Below are positions 1 through 7,726 of a stretch of 12,544 bases of DNA, piece after piece. The translations under genes and the position numbers were made by a program. Source of the stretch: Bacteroidales bacterium (lineage in GTDB: Bacteria; Bacteroidota; Bacteroidia; Bacteroidales; GCA-2748055); assembly GCA_023135025.1 (NCBI GenBank), contig JAGLTY010000024.1, positions 1 to 12,544 of the forward strand, read 5' to 3'. The first letter of the stretch is position 1, and every line of letters begins with the position of its first letter. Below the pieces are notes generated by a model. It did no database searches and was not told the DNA's origin. It saw only the letters and a program-made list of their open reading frames with translations.

Positions 1-149
1 TGCGCAATTTTAAGTACAGAGCAGAGATCCCGGTTTGGATATTCCCGGTCTGCGCTGCAGTTCTTATTCTCTTCAGCTGGATTGCAGTATTCTATCACAC
101 CATTCGCCTGGCCAGAATCAACCCGGTAGAATTTATAAAAGAACAGTAG
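1..149 (+). CDS. ABC transporter permease, FtsX/MacB type, C-terminal fragment
   Basis: Only the last 48 codons are in the window, read from base 3 to a TAG at 147-149; the gene starts to the left. The visible peptide has an aromatic and basic lead-in (RNFKYRAEIP), one hydrophobic helix at about visible residues 11-31, and the ending ARINPVEFIKEQ. A final helix followed by an A-x-x-NPV-x-x-(I/L)-(K/R)-x-E tail is the usual end of FtsX-like permeases of the MacB family, which in Bacteroidota are abundant inner-membrane proteins of roughly 800 residues paired with an ATPase. The substrate cannot be told from this piece. The next gene starts one base after the stop, so the two are probably co-transcribed. 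The family call rests on the tail pattern and topology only. Confidence 0.75.
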   Translation, partial: RNFKYRAEIPVWIFPVCAAVLILFSWIAVFYHTIRLARINPVEFIKEQ

Positions 150-150
150 T

Positions 151-564
151 ATGAACCGGATTTTTCAATACCGCTCCCATATACAAGAGATTCCTCGAAT
201 CAGGAAAGATCTTGAATTTTTGGAACAAGAGTGGGCCATTCCAAAATCGGAGATCAGGCAGATCCTGGTGATCATTGAAGAGTTGTTTTCAAATATTATC
301 CGTTACGCCTTTGATGACAACAGGGAGCACATTATTGATATCAGATTGGTCAACAGTGAAAATCAAATTGAGATTGAGATGATCGACGATGGGATACCCT
401 TTAATCCGTTGGAATATCAGATGGAACCTTTAGCAGATCCGGCTACCTCAGATGCGGGAGGAATGGGACTGACCCTTATCAGGGCATTCTCCAGCAACAT
501 TTCGTATCACCGAAGCTCCGGAAAAAACCACCTTAAAGTCACTAAAAAAGTAAAACATAGATGA
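151..564 (+). CDS. RsbW/SpoIIAB-like ATP-binding protein (anti-sigma factor kinase family)
   Basis: A 137-residue stand-alone GHKL ATPase domain, the usual length for anti-sigma factor/serine kinases. The N box is at residues 40-54, with E44 and N48 in EELFSNIIRYAF. The G1 box is at 77-84 (MIDDGIPF, with D80 and G81). The glycine-rich G2 segment GGMGL is at 103-107. No sensor, dimerisation or transmembrane part is present, so the protein is cytosolic. In known systems such proteins bind a sigma factor or phosphorylate a STAS-domain antagonist; no STAS protein or PP2C phosphatase is visible nearby. The gene begins directly after the permease stop and its own stop overlaps the start of the channel gene in an ATGA arrangement, so translational coupling is likely. 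The family is fairly sure; the partner is unknown. Confidence 0.85.
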   Translation: MNRIFQYRSHIQEIPRIRKDLEFLEQEWAIPKSEIRQILVIIEELFSNIIRYAFDDNREHIIDIRLVNSENQIEIEMIDDGIPFNPLEYQMEPLADPATSDAGGMGLTLIRAFSSNISYHRSSGKNHLKVTKKVKHR

Positions 565-1262
565 GCAATACTTCATTGATTGAACTGAATAGTCTGATCA
601 GATCAGGAGTGGACAGGAAGAAGATTCTGCTTAGAACCAACCTGATTCTGTTTGGTGCCCTTTTCATGATAATATTTATTGTACCGGTTATCCCCATCAA
701 GGACCATTATCTGACAACTATGCTGCTCAGCATAGTTGTTGCATCCGGACTATTTGCAGCCGACTTTTCCAGGACTGCTTTTCGGATTCTTTTTACCATC
801 GGTACAATGGTCATCATGGTAACATTAATAAACCTGTTTCTCCCGGATTTGAAATATCTCAACGTTATCACTTTTGGGCTGAATACACTATTCTTCATCG
901 TGGTTACCATTGCCCTGGTTGCTCATGTTGCCATGGCCAGAGAGGTTTACGGTTCTACCCTGCTCTGTGCCATTAACAGCTATCTTCTGATCGGACTGAC
1001 CCTCTCCATGCTGTTTCTTATTATTGATATCTATTTCCCCGGCAGCTTCAATCAGGTGAAGTCAGGTGAAGGGAGTTTCTCCACATTTGTCTACTACGGT
1101 TTTATCACCCTCACCACATTGGGATACGGCGATATCACTCCAGACACATCGCTGGCCAGATCCCTTTCTACCTTCACTGCACTGTTCGGACAACTCTACC
1201 TGGTGATCATCATGGCCCTCATCATTGGGAAATATTTAATTGTTAATGAGCCCGGAAAGTAG
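561..1262 (+). CDS. Potassium channel family membrane protein
   Basis: 233 residues with hydrophobic segments at about 27-47, 51-67, 75-94, 103-123 and 134-158, then a pore helix and filter, then a last helix at 204-226. The sequence TTLGYGD at 185-191 is a standard K+ selectivity filter, here in the context FITLTTLGYGDITP typical of two-helix ion-channel domains (Ion_trans_2). The helix preceding the pore pair shows no row of spaced arginines, so voltage gating by a classical S4 is unlikely. There is no cytosolic RCK/TrkA_N domain; only about seven residues follow the last helix. The start ATG overlaps the upstream stop by 4 bases. A role in K+ flux or membrane potential is inferred. No terminator hairpin is visible in the following 122 bases, which are AT-rich and hold no gene. 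Confidence 0.85.
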   Translation: MSNTSLIELNSLIRSGVDRKKILLRTNLILFGALFMIIFIVPVIPIKDHYLTTMLLSIVVASGLFAADFSRTAFRILFTIGTMVIMVTLINLFLPDLKYLNVITFGLNTLFFIVVTIALVAHVAMAREVYGSTLLCAINSYLLIGLTLSMLFLIIDIYFPGSFNQVKSGEGSFSTFVYYGFITLTTLGYGDITPDTSLARSLSTFTALFGQLYLVIIMALIIGKYLIVNEPGK

Positions 1263-1384
1263 CCGGTATTCCTCTAAAAATCATTGTGTGTTTTTTACAA
1301 TTTTAAACGAGTCTAACCAATTTTTTATACAATAATGGTTAAATTCGCGTCTTTAATAATTATTGCCTCAATATTCCTAACAGT

Positions 1385-1864
1385 ATGATAAAAGATAAAG
1401 ATTACTCAAAATGGCAACTCTGGTCACTTGTGATTCTGCGTGTTGCCATCGGTTGGCACTTCCTCTATGAGGGTGTTGTAAAAATATTGAATCCCAACTG
1501 GTCTTCACTGGGATACCTGATGGATTCCAAAGGACTTTTTGAAGGAGTGTTCCATTCCATTGCGGGGAACCCGGCAATGCTGAATGTAATGGATTTTATA
1601 AATATGTGGGGATTGATCCTCATCGGAGCCGGGCTGATCGTTGGCCTGTTCACAAGGGTTGCCTCCATCGCCGGGATTGTCCTGCTGGCATTCTATTACC
1701 TCTCCCACCCTGCCATTATCGGGGTGACCTTTGCCATGCCTACCGAGGGTAGCTACCTCTGGGTCAATAAGAACCTGCTTGAACTGATTACCCTCTGGGT
1801 AATTGCGTTGTTTCCCACATGGAATACCATTGGGATGGACCGATTTCTGTTCAACAAGAAATAG
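1385..1864 (+). CDS. DoxX family membrane protein
   Basis: 159 residues with four likely membrane helices at about 11-33, 69-88, 93-112 and 128-145. The first helix carries the family pattern R-x-x-x-G-x-x-F-x-x-x-G-x-x-K (R19, G23, F26, G30, K33), and a second conserved-looking turn GLFTRVASIAG lies at 87-97. DoxX/DoxD-type proteins include the membrane subunit of thiosulfate:quinone oxidoreductase, and many relatives are uncharacterised membrane proteins found next to redox enzymes. The downstream oxidoreductase starts 9 bases after the stop, so the two are very probably one transcript and perhaps one complex. The upstream 122 bases are AT-rich; no convincing Bacteroidota promoter or Shine-Dalgarno site was found there. 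The start chosen keeps a short charged cytosolic N terminus before helix one. Confidence 0.85.
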   Translation: MIKDKDYSKWQLWSLVILRVAIGWHFLYEGVVKILNPNWSSLGYLMDSKGLFEGVFHSIAGNPAMLNVMDFINMWGLILIGAGLIVGLFTRVASIAGIVLLAFYYLSHPAIIGVTFAMPTEGSYLWVNKNLLELITLWVIALFPTWNTIGMDRFLFNKK

Positions 1865-1873
1865 ATAACTGAT

Positions 1874-3469
1874 ATGACTGATAAAGATAAAAATGAAAGC
1901 GGTACCAAAATGAACCGCAGAGATGTAATCAAAGGGCTGGCCACCGTACCTGTACTGGGTGCCATGGCATATGGTATCTGGAGAAAAACAAGGCGGGACC
2001 ACATCCGCAACCACAAACTGTCCAAAGAGCTCAATATGAGTGCTGAGGAACAGGAGTATATCTCGTACAAACATGACGGAGACACCATCAGGATCGGGAT
2101 CATCGGCTTTGGTATCAGGGGAGCCCAGTTGATGAAAGCTGCCGGGTTTGTTACCCCGAAAGCCATTCAGGAGATGAAAGACGCTGCCGAGAAGGACTCC
2201 CAGAACAAAAGGTATTCCGAATATCTCGAGCAGGACGATCTGAATATCCAGATAACAGGTGTATGCGACCTGTTTGATGTCCATGCAGAGGATGCAATAG
2301 CGGCAGCAGCCAATATTGGAAGAGAAGGAAGCGGCGGCCAGATGGGTGCCGCTCCAAAACGATACAGAACCTACCAGGAGATGTTGGCCTCCGATGATAT
2401 CGATGCCGTCATTATTGCAACTCCCGACCACTGGCATGCACAGATGACTATTGACGCTGCCAAAGCAGGGAAGCATGTTTATGCAGAGAAAGGATTTACC
2501 TTGACCATGGATGAAACCTATCCTGTTCGTGATGCGGTTAAGGCAAGTGGCATAGTTTACCAGCTGGGTCACCAGGGGCGTCAGACTGAGAGTTATATCA
2601 AGGCCAAGGAGGCCATTGATAAAAAGCTTATTGGAAAAATCAACCTGATAGAGGTTTGCACCAACCGAAACTCTGCCAATGGTGCCTGGGTATATGACAT
2701 TGATCCCAATGCCAACCCGAATACCGTAGATTGGGAACAATTTGAAGAGCCCTGCGAGGTCAAACACCCCTGGAGCCCGGAGCGCTTTTTCCGCTGGAGA
2801 TGCTGGTGGGACTATGGCACTGGCTTATCAGGCGATCTTCTTACACATGAATTCGATGCTATTAACCAGATCCTGGGCATGGGTATTCCCACCTCTGTAT
2901 CTGCTTCAGGTGGCGTCTACTTCTGGAAAGATAAAAAGAGGGGTGACTACGTTAATGAGGTTAGGGAGGTACCCGATATATGGAACGCAGTCCTTGAATA
3001 TCCCGACCTTGACTTCAGCTTGCTTTACAGCGCTTCGCTTGCAAGTAACCACAACAGGGGTAAGACGATCATGGGTCATGACGGTTCTATGGAACTGGGG
3101 AATTCACTGACTGTATATGCGGACAGTGAGAGTACCAGGTATAAGGAGCAGATCAAGAGTGGTTTAATTGATCCCGAACTCCCCATCTATACCTATATTC
3201 CCGGTCGTAAAAACGTGGATTCTGTGGCCACAGCCACCGAGCAGTATTTTGCTGCCAGGGGACTGCTCTATACCTACCGTGGCGGACGCAGGGTGGATAC
3301 CACCCACCTCCATATTGCTGAATGGGTCCAGGCAATCAGGGAAGGAAAGCAACCCAGCTGCAACATCGACCAGGCTTTTGAAGAGGGAGTTGCTGCTGCA
3401 ATGGGCATTATGGCACAGAGAGAGAACCGTACCGTGTTCTGGGATAAGGATAAGGAGCAGGTTATTTAA
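1874..3469 (+). CDS. Gfo/Idh/MocA family oxidoreductase, twin-arginine signal/anchor
   Basis: 531 residues, long for the family because of an N-terminal extension of about 70 residues and an insertion near 92-124. NRRDVIKG (RR at 15-16) followed by a hydrophobic stretch to about 34 is a twin-arginine signal; the basic run RKTRR right after it and the lack of an AxA site suggest an uncleaved anchor with the enzyme outside the inner membrane. The Rossmann part shows IGIIGFGIRGA (74-84), ATPDHWHA (182-189) and AEKGFTLT (204-211), where EK matches the family EKP motif but the proline is replaced by glycine. The C-terminal domain has WDYGTGLSGDLLTHEFD (312-328), with D321 and H325 as likely active-site residues. 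It probably oxidises or reduces a sugar using NAD(P); the substrate is unknown. The start could instead be Met13 at 1910. It follows DoxX by 9 bases, and its end overlaps the convergent gene by 8 bases. Confidence 0.85.
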   Translation: MTDKDKNESGTKMNRRDVIKGLATVPVLGAMAYGIWRKTRRDHIRNHKLSKELNMSAEEQEYISYKHDGDTIRIGIIGFGIRGAQLMKAAGFVTPKAIQEMKDAAEKDSQNKRYSEYLEQDDLNIQITGVCDLFDVHAEDAIAAAANIGREGSGGQMGAAPKRYRTYQEMLASDDIDAVIIATPDHWHAQMTIDAAKAGKHVYAEKGFTLTMDETYPVRDAVKASGIVYQLGHQGRQTESYIKAKEAIDKKLIGKINLIEVCTNRNSANGAWVYDIDPNANPNTVDWEQFEEPCEVKHPWSPERFFRWRCWWDYGTGLSGDLLTHEFDAINQILGMGIPTSVSASGGVYFWKDKKRGDYVNEVREVPDIWNAVLEYPDLDFSLLYSASLASNHNRGKTIMGHDGSMELGNSLTVYADSESTRYKEQIKSGLIDPELPIYTYIPGRKNVDSVATATEQYFAARGLLYTYRGGRRVDTTHLHIAEWVQAIREGKQPSCNIDQAFEEGVAAAMGIMAQRENRTVFWDKDKEQVI

Positions 3470-4253
3470 TCAGCATCCCCCGTTCCTCCAGCTCCTGGTA
3501 GACCTTCCAGAGACCATGAATCTCTTTATAAATGGCAAGCTCGGAACAGTTATAATGGCAGACCATTCGCTGGGAAAGGAAGAGTTGGAAATCCTGAAGT
3601 TTCACCCCGGTAAGACCGGTTATATCTGAGAGGTTCTCCGCATTAACAATGGCCTCAAATTGATCATATTTCTCCTGGTTCTTTTTTAACCAGTAAACCT
3701 TCCGGGCCGATTTGGCATGCTTATTAAAGTTGTAATAGAAAAAGGATACCGGTGAGGTCAGAAGTAAACCTGCGCTTTTCACAGCCTGCTCATCCATCTC
3801 CAGAGGCACTTTATCCGGATCCTGCTGAGGAAGGCCCATGGAGACCCCCAGGGTTTGCTGCATCGGCATCTCAATGAACGCTTCACGGAAATCGTCATAG
3901 GTGGCTCCCCACTCAAAGATCCTGGCCTCCTCCAACTGGTATCGCCATCTTTTCAACCTGACATATCGATTTGGCACTACCTCTATCACAGGAACAAGGG
4001 TATCACGAAATACAATGTTACGGATCAGCAGTGTATCGGTAAGATAGACAGGCAACCGAAATATGCCCAGAGTGTCAGTTACATCACCCTTGTGGGTATT
4101 TATATTGATCACATGAGTAGCCGGAACAGGTATAAACGAATCGTCATAGACAATGGCAGAAAGGTGAAAAAGTGTATCTGTTGACTGGGAAAACAGCCGT
4201 GACTGCATAAGAAATAGTGTGCAAACGGCTGAAAAAATGATACGAAAGGGCAT
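3462..4253 (-). CDS. Secreted protein with carboxypeptidase-regulatory-like domain, function unknown
   Basis: The reading frame opens at 4301, but the ATG at 4251-4253 is preferred because it gives a compact signal peptide: basic Arg at 4, a hydrophobic core, and FSQ just before the likely cleavage site. That leaves 263 residues. Mature residues from about 27 to 90 (LSAIVYDDSFIPVPATHV, then GDVTDTLGIFRLPV) look like a CarboxypepD_reg-type beta-sandwich, common at the N terminus of Bacteroidota envelope proteins. The rest is charged and mixed: a LKRWRYQLEEARIFEWGATY segment, a FFYYNFNKHAK segment, and a C-terminal alpha-helical stretch. A full TonB receptor is excluded by length. Very similar proteins are commonly left as hypothetical. 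It is alone on the minus strand between two plus-strand genes, and its stop overlaps the oxidoreductase end by 8 bases. Confidence 0.7.
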   Translation of the reverse strand: MPFRIIFSAVCTLFLMQSRLFSQSTDTLFHLSAIVYDDSFIPVPATHVININTHKGDVTDTLGIFRLPVYLTDTLLIRNIVFRDTLVPVIEVVPNRYVRLKRWRYQLEEARIFEWGATYDDFREAFIEMPMQQTLGVSMGLPQQDPDKVPLEMDEQAVKSAGLLLTSPVSFFYYNFNKHAKSARKVYWLKKNQEKYDQFEAIVNAENLSDITGLTGVKLQDFQLFLSQRMVCHYNCSELAIYKEIHGLWKVYQELEERGMLIK

Positions 4254-4367
4254 ATCATATAAATCTATCCAATAATTTCTGGAAAATGTACCATTTAACA
4301 TACCTTAACCAATACAACGGTATTATTTGCTGCCCTGTTGAACCAATTCAAAACAGAGATGTTTATT

Positions 4368-4373
4368 GGAGGT
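4368..4373 (+). promoter_or_regulatory. Shine-Dalgarno site GGAGGT that decides the start at 4386
   Basis: A strong GGAGGT, rare in this window, sits 12 bases before the ATG at 4386. It favours that start over the in-frame ATGs at 4338 and 4359, which have no such site and would add residues not expected in the family. Confidence 0.6.
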
Positions 4374-4385
4374 AAACAACGATAC

Positions 4386-5327
4386 ATGACCAACATTGTA
4401 TTTCTCGACAAGAAAACCATAGGGAAAGTGGACAATCTGAAACGCCTCTCCAAATTGGGAAATCTTGATATCTATGAATCTACTGAACCGGACCAGGTGG
4501 TGGAAAGATGCAAGGGTAAAGAGATTGTGATTGTGAACAAAGTAGAGATGAGTGAAGCGGTGATGAAACAACTACTGGATTTGAAATTGATCTGTGTGGC
4601 AGCCACCGGGGTAAATAATGTGGATCTGAATTACGCCGGAAACAATGGAATAGAGGTTAAAAATGTTGCCGGTTACTCCACCGACTCAGTGGCCCAGCTC
4701 ACCTTTACCATGCTTCTATACCTGGTGAACAAACCTTACTACTACGACACCTATGTCAAGAGCGGTGCCTATTCGAGGAGTGATTCGTTCACTCACCACA
4801 ATGAACCGTTCTGGGAGCTTAAAGGGAAACGGATGGGAATCATAGGCCTGGGTACCATAGGGCGACAGGTGGCCAGAATTGCTGAGTCGTTTGGGATGGA
4901 GGTGATCTTCTACTCTACCACAGGCCGTAACAATCACATCAGTTATAAAAGATTTGAACTGAAAGACCTGCTGAAAAGCTCGGATGTGGTCTCCATCCAT
5001 GCACCACTGAACAACCATACCCGTGATCTGATCACGTATGATAAGATGAAACTGATGCGGCCATGCGCCATCCTGCTCAACCTTGGGAGGGGAGGGATCG
5101 TTAACGAAAAGGATCTTGCAAGGGCTCTGAATGAAAATGTTATTGGTGCAGCAGGTATCGACGTGATGGAACAAGAACCCATCAACGCCGACAACCCGCT
5201 ACTTAAACTGTTTGTTAAGGAGAAGATCCTGATCACCCCTCATATGGCCTGGGCTTCTAAAGAGTCCAGGGAACTCCTTGTGGAAAAGATAGCACGTAAT
5301 ATTGATGTCTATCTGAAAAGCAGGTAA
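4386..5327 (+). CDS. D-2-hydroxyacid dehydrogenase, glycerate dehydrogenase/hydroxypyruvate reductase type
   Basis: From the ATG at 4386 the protein has 313 residues and starts TNIVFLDKKTIG, as glycerate dehydrogenases do. The NAD-binding motif GIIGLGTIG lies at 151-159. The three catalytic residues expected for the family are present: Arg235 in LNLGRGG, Glu264 in MEQEP and His286 in TPHMAW, with Trp289 making the H-x-x-W form seen in glycerate dehydrogenases. VAATGVNNVDL (71-81) and NVAGYSTDSVAQ (93-104) are family-typical substrate and cofactor segments. The enzyme is cytosolic and should reduce a 2-oxoacid such as hydroxypyruvate or glyoxylate with NAD(P)H, or run in reverse. The gene looks monocistronic; its stop is 4 bases from the stop of the convergent isomerase gene. 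The exact substrate cannot be fixed by reading. Confidence 0.9.
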   Translation: MTNIVFLDKKTIGKVDNLKRLSKLGNLDIYESTEPDQVVERCKGKEIVIVNKVEMSEAVMKQLLDLKLICVAATGVNNVDLNYAGNNGIEVKNVAGYSTDSVAQLTFTMLLYLVNKPYYYDTYVKSGAYSRSDSFTHHNEPFWELKGKRMGIIGLGTIGRQVARIAESFGMEVIFYSTTGRNNHISYKRFELKDLLKSSDVVSIHAPLNNHTRDLITYDKMKLMRPCAILLNLGRGGIVNEKDLARALNENVIGAAGIDVMEQEPINADNPLLKLFVKEKILITPHMAWASKESRELLVEKIARNIDVYLKSR

Positions 5328-5331
5328 CTGG

Positions 5332-6273
5332 CTACATCAGGGATTTACCAGCCTTTATAAGCAGGTTTTGGGTCGCCTTAATCCCATCGTCTGCACTCAG
5401 CGTTCTTCCTTCATATTCGATTCCGATATATCCCCTGAATCCTGCATCCTTAACAATCTTCAGGAGCCGGTAGAAATCTTTGGTAGTTTCATTTCCCTCT
5501 TCATCAAACTCATGGGATTTGGCACTTACTCCCCTGGCTAAGGGCATAAGCTCCTTCATGCCCTGGTAAAGGTCATATTTCTCCCCACCCGGCCTACGAT
5601 CTATTACGAAATTACCGAAATCGGGAAGGACACCACAATTGACCATCCCTGTATTGCGGATCACTGAGACCAGCCAGCTTGCCCTGGATGAAGGACCTCC
5701 ATGGTTTTCAACAATCACACTGATCCCATAATCGGCAGCGAACTGACATAAAGTAGTGAGACTTTTAGTGGTTGCATGTGCCACATCCAAATCTGATCCT
5801 CTTCCACGGGCATTCACTCTGATGGAATGACAACCTAGTATCTCTGCAGCTTCCACCCACTGATAGTGTTTTTCCACCGCAAGCTTCCTTTTTTCCTCAT
5901 CCTGATCGCCCAGGGGGCCGGCAGTGTCGATCATCAGCAAAACATTCTTCACACCGATGTCCTCTGTACGTTTAAGGAGACCTTTGATATACTCCTTATC
6001 CGCTGAAGGGAAAAACTGGTCAACATATTCAACTGCGTGAATACCAAAATTATCCTTTGCATAAACCGGGAAGTCAAGGTTATCCAGATCTCCTCCGCGT
6101 ATTTTTCGATTGAGAGACCATTGTGCCAGTGAAATATCAAAAAACAGATCGCTCATCTGATCCGGAGGAGTTACAGGACTGTTCCTGTTATCCTTAGCAT
6201 TTACGACCTGTCCGGCCGAAAGGGCTGCAGCCGCAAGGGCGGCACTCTTCATAAATGATCTTCTGTTCTGCAT
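5332..6273 (-). CDS. Secreted sugar phosphate isomerase/epimerase-like TIM-barrel protein
   Basis: 313 residues of the AP-endonuclease-2/xylose-isomerase-like TIM-barrel family. The N terminus MQNRRSFMKSAALAAAALSA is a twin-arginine signal (RR at 4-5), with VNA at 24-26 a plausible cleavage site, so the protein acts in the periplasm. The four metal ligands typical of this fold are visible at the ends of strands: Glu189 in VENHGG, Asp218 in PDFGNF, His254 in AKSHEF and Glu286 in IEYEG. Despite the family name, relatives next to DUF1080 proteins act on 3-keto glycosides rather than sugar phosphates. It starts 10 bases after the DUF1080 gene and is surely in the same operon. Whether it is an epimerase, isomerase or lyase is not decided by the sequence. 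Full length, no defects. Confidence 0.88.
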   Translation of the reverse strand: MQNRRSFMKSAALAAAALSAGQVVNAKDNRNSPVTPPDQMSDLFFDISLAQWSLNRKIRGGDLDNLDFPVYAKDNFGIHAVEYVDQFFPSADKEYIKGLLKRTEDIGVKNVLLMIDTAGPLGDQDEEKRKLAVEKHYQWVEAAEILGCHSIRVNARGRGSDLDVAHATTKSLTTLCQFAADYGISVIVENHGGPSSRASWLVSVIRNTGMVNCGVLPDFGNFVIDRRPGGEKYDLYQGMKELMPLARGVSAKSHEFDEEGNETTKDFYRLLKIVKDAGFRGYIGIEYEGRTLSADDGIKATQNLLIKAGKSLM

Positions 6274-6283
6274 CTTCTGTAAT

Positions 6284-7015
6284 TTATAGTTCCTTGATTT
6301 TTATGTTCCTGTACCACACATTGTCTCCATGGTCCTGAAGGCCTAAATAACCCTCTTCCTGCAAATTGGCCCAGTCAGGATTCAAACCGGGGAACTTGGA
6401 ACCTGCCACCAGTTCATTCCAGGCTTCTGTACCATACTCATACTCTACCACAACTTCCCCGTTCTGTATATGTTTCACATGTTTGTCCTTCACGATAAGT
6501 TCTATAACATTCCATTCACCTGCCCCATTGAAATTCTGGGGATTGGCAGGAATCAGGTCATAAAGCGATCCGGCCTGACGGTTTCCATCTTTCCCCAGTT
6601 TGGCATCGGGATGTTTGGCATTATCCAACACCTGCATCTCCGGAGCTGTCTGGTATATATACCTGTATTTTGGATCTTCCGAGCCCAGATAGAGAATACC
6701 TGAATTGCCGGCTGAGTCAATCTTCCATTCAAGTTTCAGGTGAAAATCAGAGAATTTCTTATCATAAACAATATCTCCTCTAGTGCCTTCCGCTTGAGGG
6801 CTGAAATGGAGCATTCCATCTTCCACAATCCACCTTTCAGGAAAATAGTCTTTCTGGAATCCCCGCCACCCATCGCTGGATTTGCCGTCGAAGAGCAGCA
6901 CAAAGCCATCTTTCTTCTCCTCTTCAGTAAGATTATTCTGAGCCTGCAGGTTACAGCTGAAAAAAACCATCAGCAAACCGGCCACTACATGCAATGAAAT
7001 TTTCTTTGTCATCAT
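6284..7015 (-). CDS. DUF1080 (3-keto-disaccharide hydrolase) family secreted protein
   Basis: 243 residues. The signal sequence (KK at 4-5, hydrophobic 8-19) can end either at FFSC with Cys21 as a lipid attachment site or after LQA at 25; both are plausible. Family marks are LFDGKSSDGWRGF (41-53), a beta-rich WIVEDGMLHFSP segment (62-73), GNSGILYLG (103-111), PEMQVLDN (125-132), and the ending GYLGLQDHGDNVWYRNIKI (222-240). This is the concanavalin-like beta-sandwich of DUF1080, members of which hydrolyse 3-keto-glycosides. It is the first gene of a two-gene minus-strand operon with the TIM-barrel protein. The 124 bases upstream separate it from a divergent sigma factor gene; a clear TAnnTTTG element for it was not found. 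Confidence 0.9.
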   Translation of the reverse strand: MMTKKISLHVVAGLLMVFFSCNLQAQNNLTEEEKKDGFVLLFDGKSSDGWRGFQKDYFPERWIVEDGMLHFSPQAEGTRGDIVYDKKFSDFHLKLEWKIDSAGNSGILYLGSEDPKYRYIYQTAPEMQVLDNAKHPDAKLGKDGNRQAGSLYDLIPANPQNFNGAGEWNVIELIVKDKHVKHIQNGEVVVEYEYGTEAWNELVAGSKFPGLNPDWANLQEEGYLGLQDHGDNVWYRNIKIKEL

Positions 7016-7139
7016 ATTGATTTTTGAAGTTTAATATTAGAAATATTAAGAGACTTAAAATTGAGAAAACAATTCCAGATTAGCAAGTTGATTCGTACTG
7101 GATATTTTCGTAATTTACTACAAATTAAGTGCTCAGTCA

Positions 7140-7655
7140 ATGAAAATCGGGGAAGACACCTTCGATCCTGACTATTTCATGTATGATCTGGTTCAACTGC
7201 AGGAACAACTTTTTTACTATGCCCTGCAGCTTACCGAGGACCGGGAAGATGCACTTGACCTTGTACAGGAGACCAGTTTCAAGGCACTGAAGAATCGCAA
7301 CCGGCTGCACAATAATGACCACATCAGGGCCTGGCTCTACACCATTCTTAAAAATACCTATATCAACTACCTGAGAAGTAGTCATTACCGGCAGCTTACA
7401 TACGACAGTGATGAACTCTATAACCATCCGGTTCAATCTGGAGGATCGAACGGAGCGCCCTATGATCAGCTTGAGAAAAAAGAGCTGTATGAAATTATCG
7501 AAATGCTGCCTGGTGCTTATGAAAAGCCGATCAAAATGTTCCTCTATGGTTATTCGTACAAAGAGATCGCAGAGCGGATGAATATTCCCATCGGTACTGT
7601 TAAGAGCAGGATACATCTTGGAAAGCAACAGATCCGCAGGGTCTATACCGCGTAA
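7140..7655 (+). CDS. RNA polymerase sigma factor, ECF (sigma-70) family
   Basis: 171 residues. Region 2 spans about 18-82: EDALDLVQETSFKALKN (36-52) is the core-binding and -10 recognition helix, followed by RAWLYTILKNTYINYLR (63-79). A variable linker at 83-112 leads to region 4 at 113-166, with IEMLPGAYEKPIKMFLYGYSYKEIAERM and the recognition helix IPIGTVKSRIHLGKQQIR (149-166). No extra C-terminal domain is present. The next gene is a redoxin, not an anti-sigma factor, so the regulator of this sigma factor is not adjacent. It is divergent from the DUF1080-isomerase operon. No Shine-Dalgarno site precedes ATG 7140; an in-frame ATG at 7179 would cut off 13 residues and is less likely. Confidence 0.92.
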   Translation: MKIGEDTFDPDYFMYDLVQLQEQLFYYALQLTEDREDALDLVQETSFKALKNRNRLHNNDHIRAWLYTILKNTYINYLRSSHYRQLTYDSDELYNHPVQSGGSNGAPYDQLEKKELYEIIEMLPGAYEKPIKMFLYGYSYKEIAERMNIPIGTVKSRIHLGKQQIRRVYTA

Positions 7656-7726
7656 TCAGATTGCACCGCAGGCATCCAATTTTTCTCCTTTCCTTCCCGC
7701 TTCACATTACATCAAAAGGAATTTGC

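Noticed and set aside
1330..1365. Inverted repeat CAATAAT / ATTATTG with a 22-base spacing, and a palindrome AATAATTATT, upstream of the DoxX gene.
   Set aside because: Seven-base AT-rich arms are expected by chance in an AT-rich intergenic region, and no promoter elements are placed around them.
1505..2767. A 420-codon open frame on the minus strand across the DoxX and first oxidoreductase genes.
   Set aside because: It lies antisense to two well-supported genes, its translation is a mix of Cys, His and Pro-rich segments with no known motif, and it has no promoter. It is a shadow of codon bias in the plus-strand genes.
3168..3629. A 153-codon plus-strand frame spanning the end of the first oxidoreductase and the convergent gene.
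   Set aside because: It is out of frame with the oxidoreductase and antisense to the secreted protein gene, both with clear family signals. Its translation has no recognisable features.
7088..7110. TTG and TATTTTCG as a promoter for the sigma factor gene.
   Set aside because: The -7 part has one mismatch and the spacer is 12 bases, much shorter than Bacteroidota promoters use.
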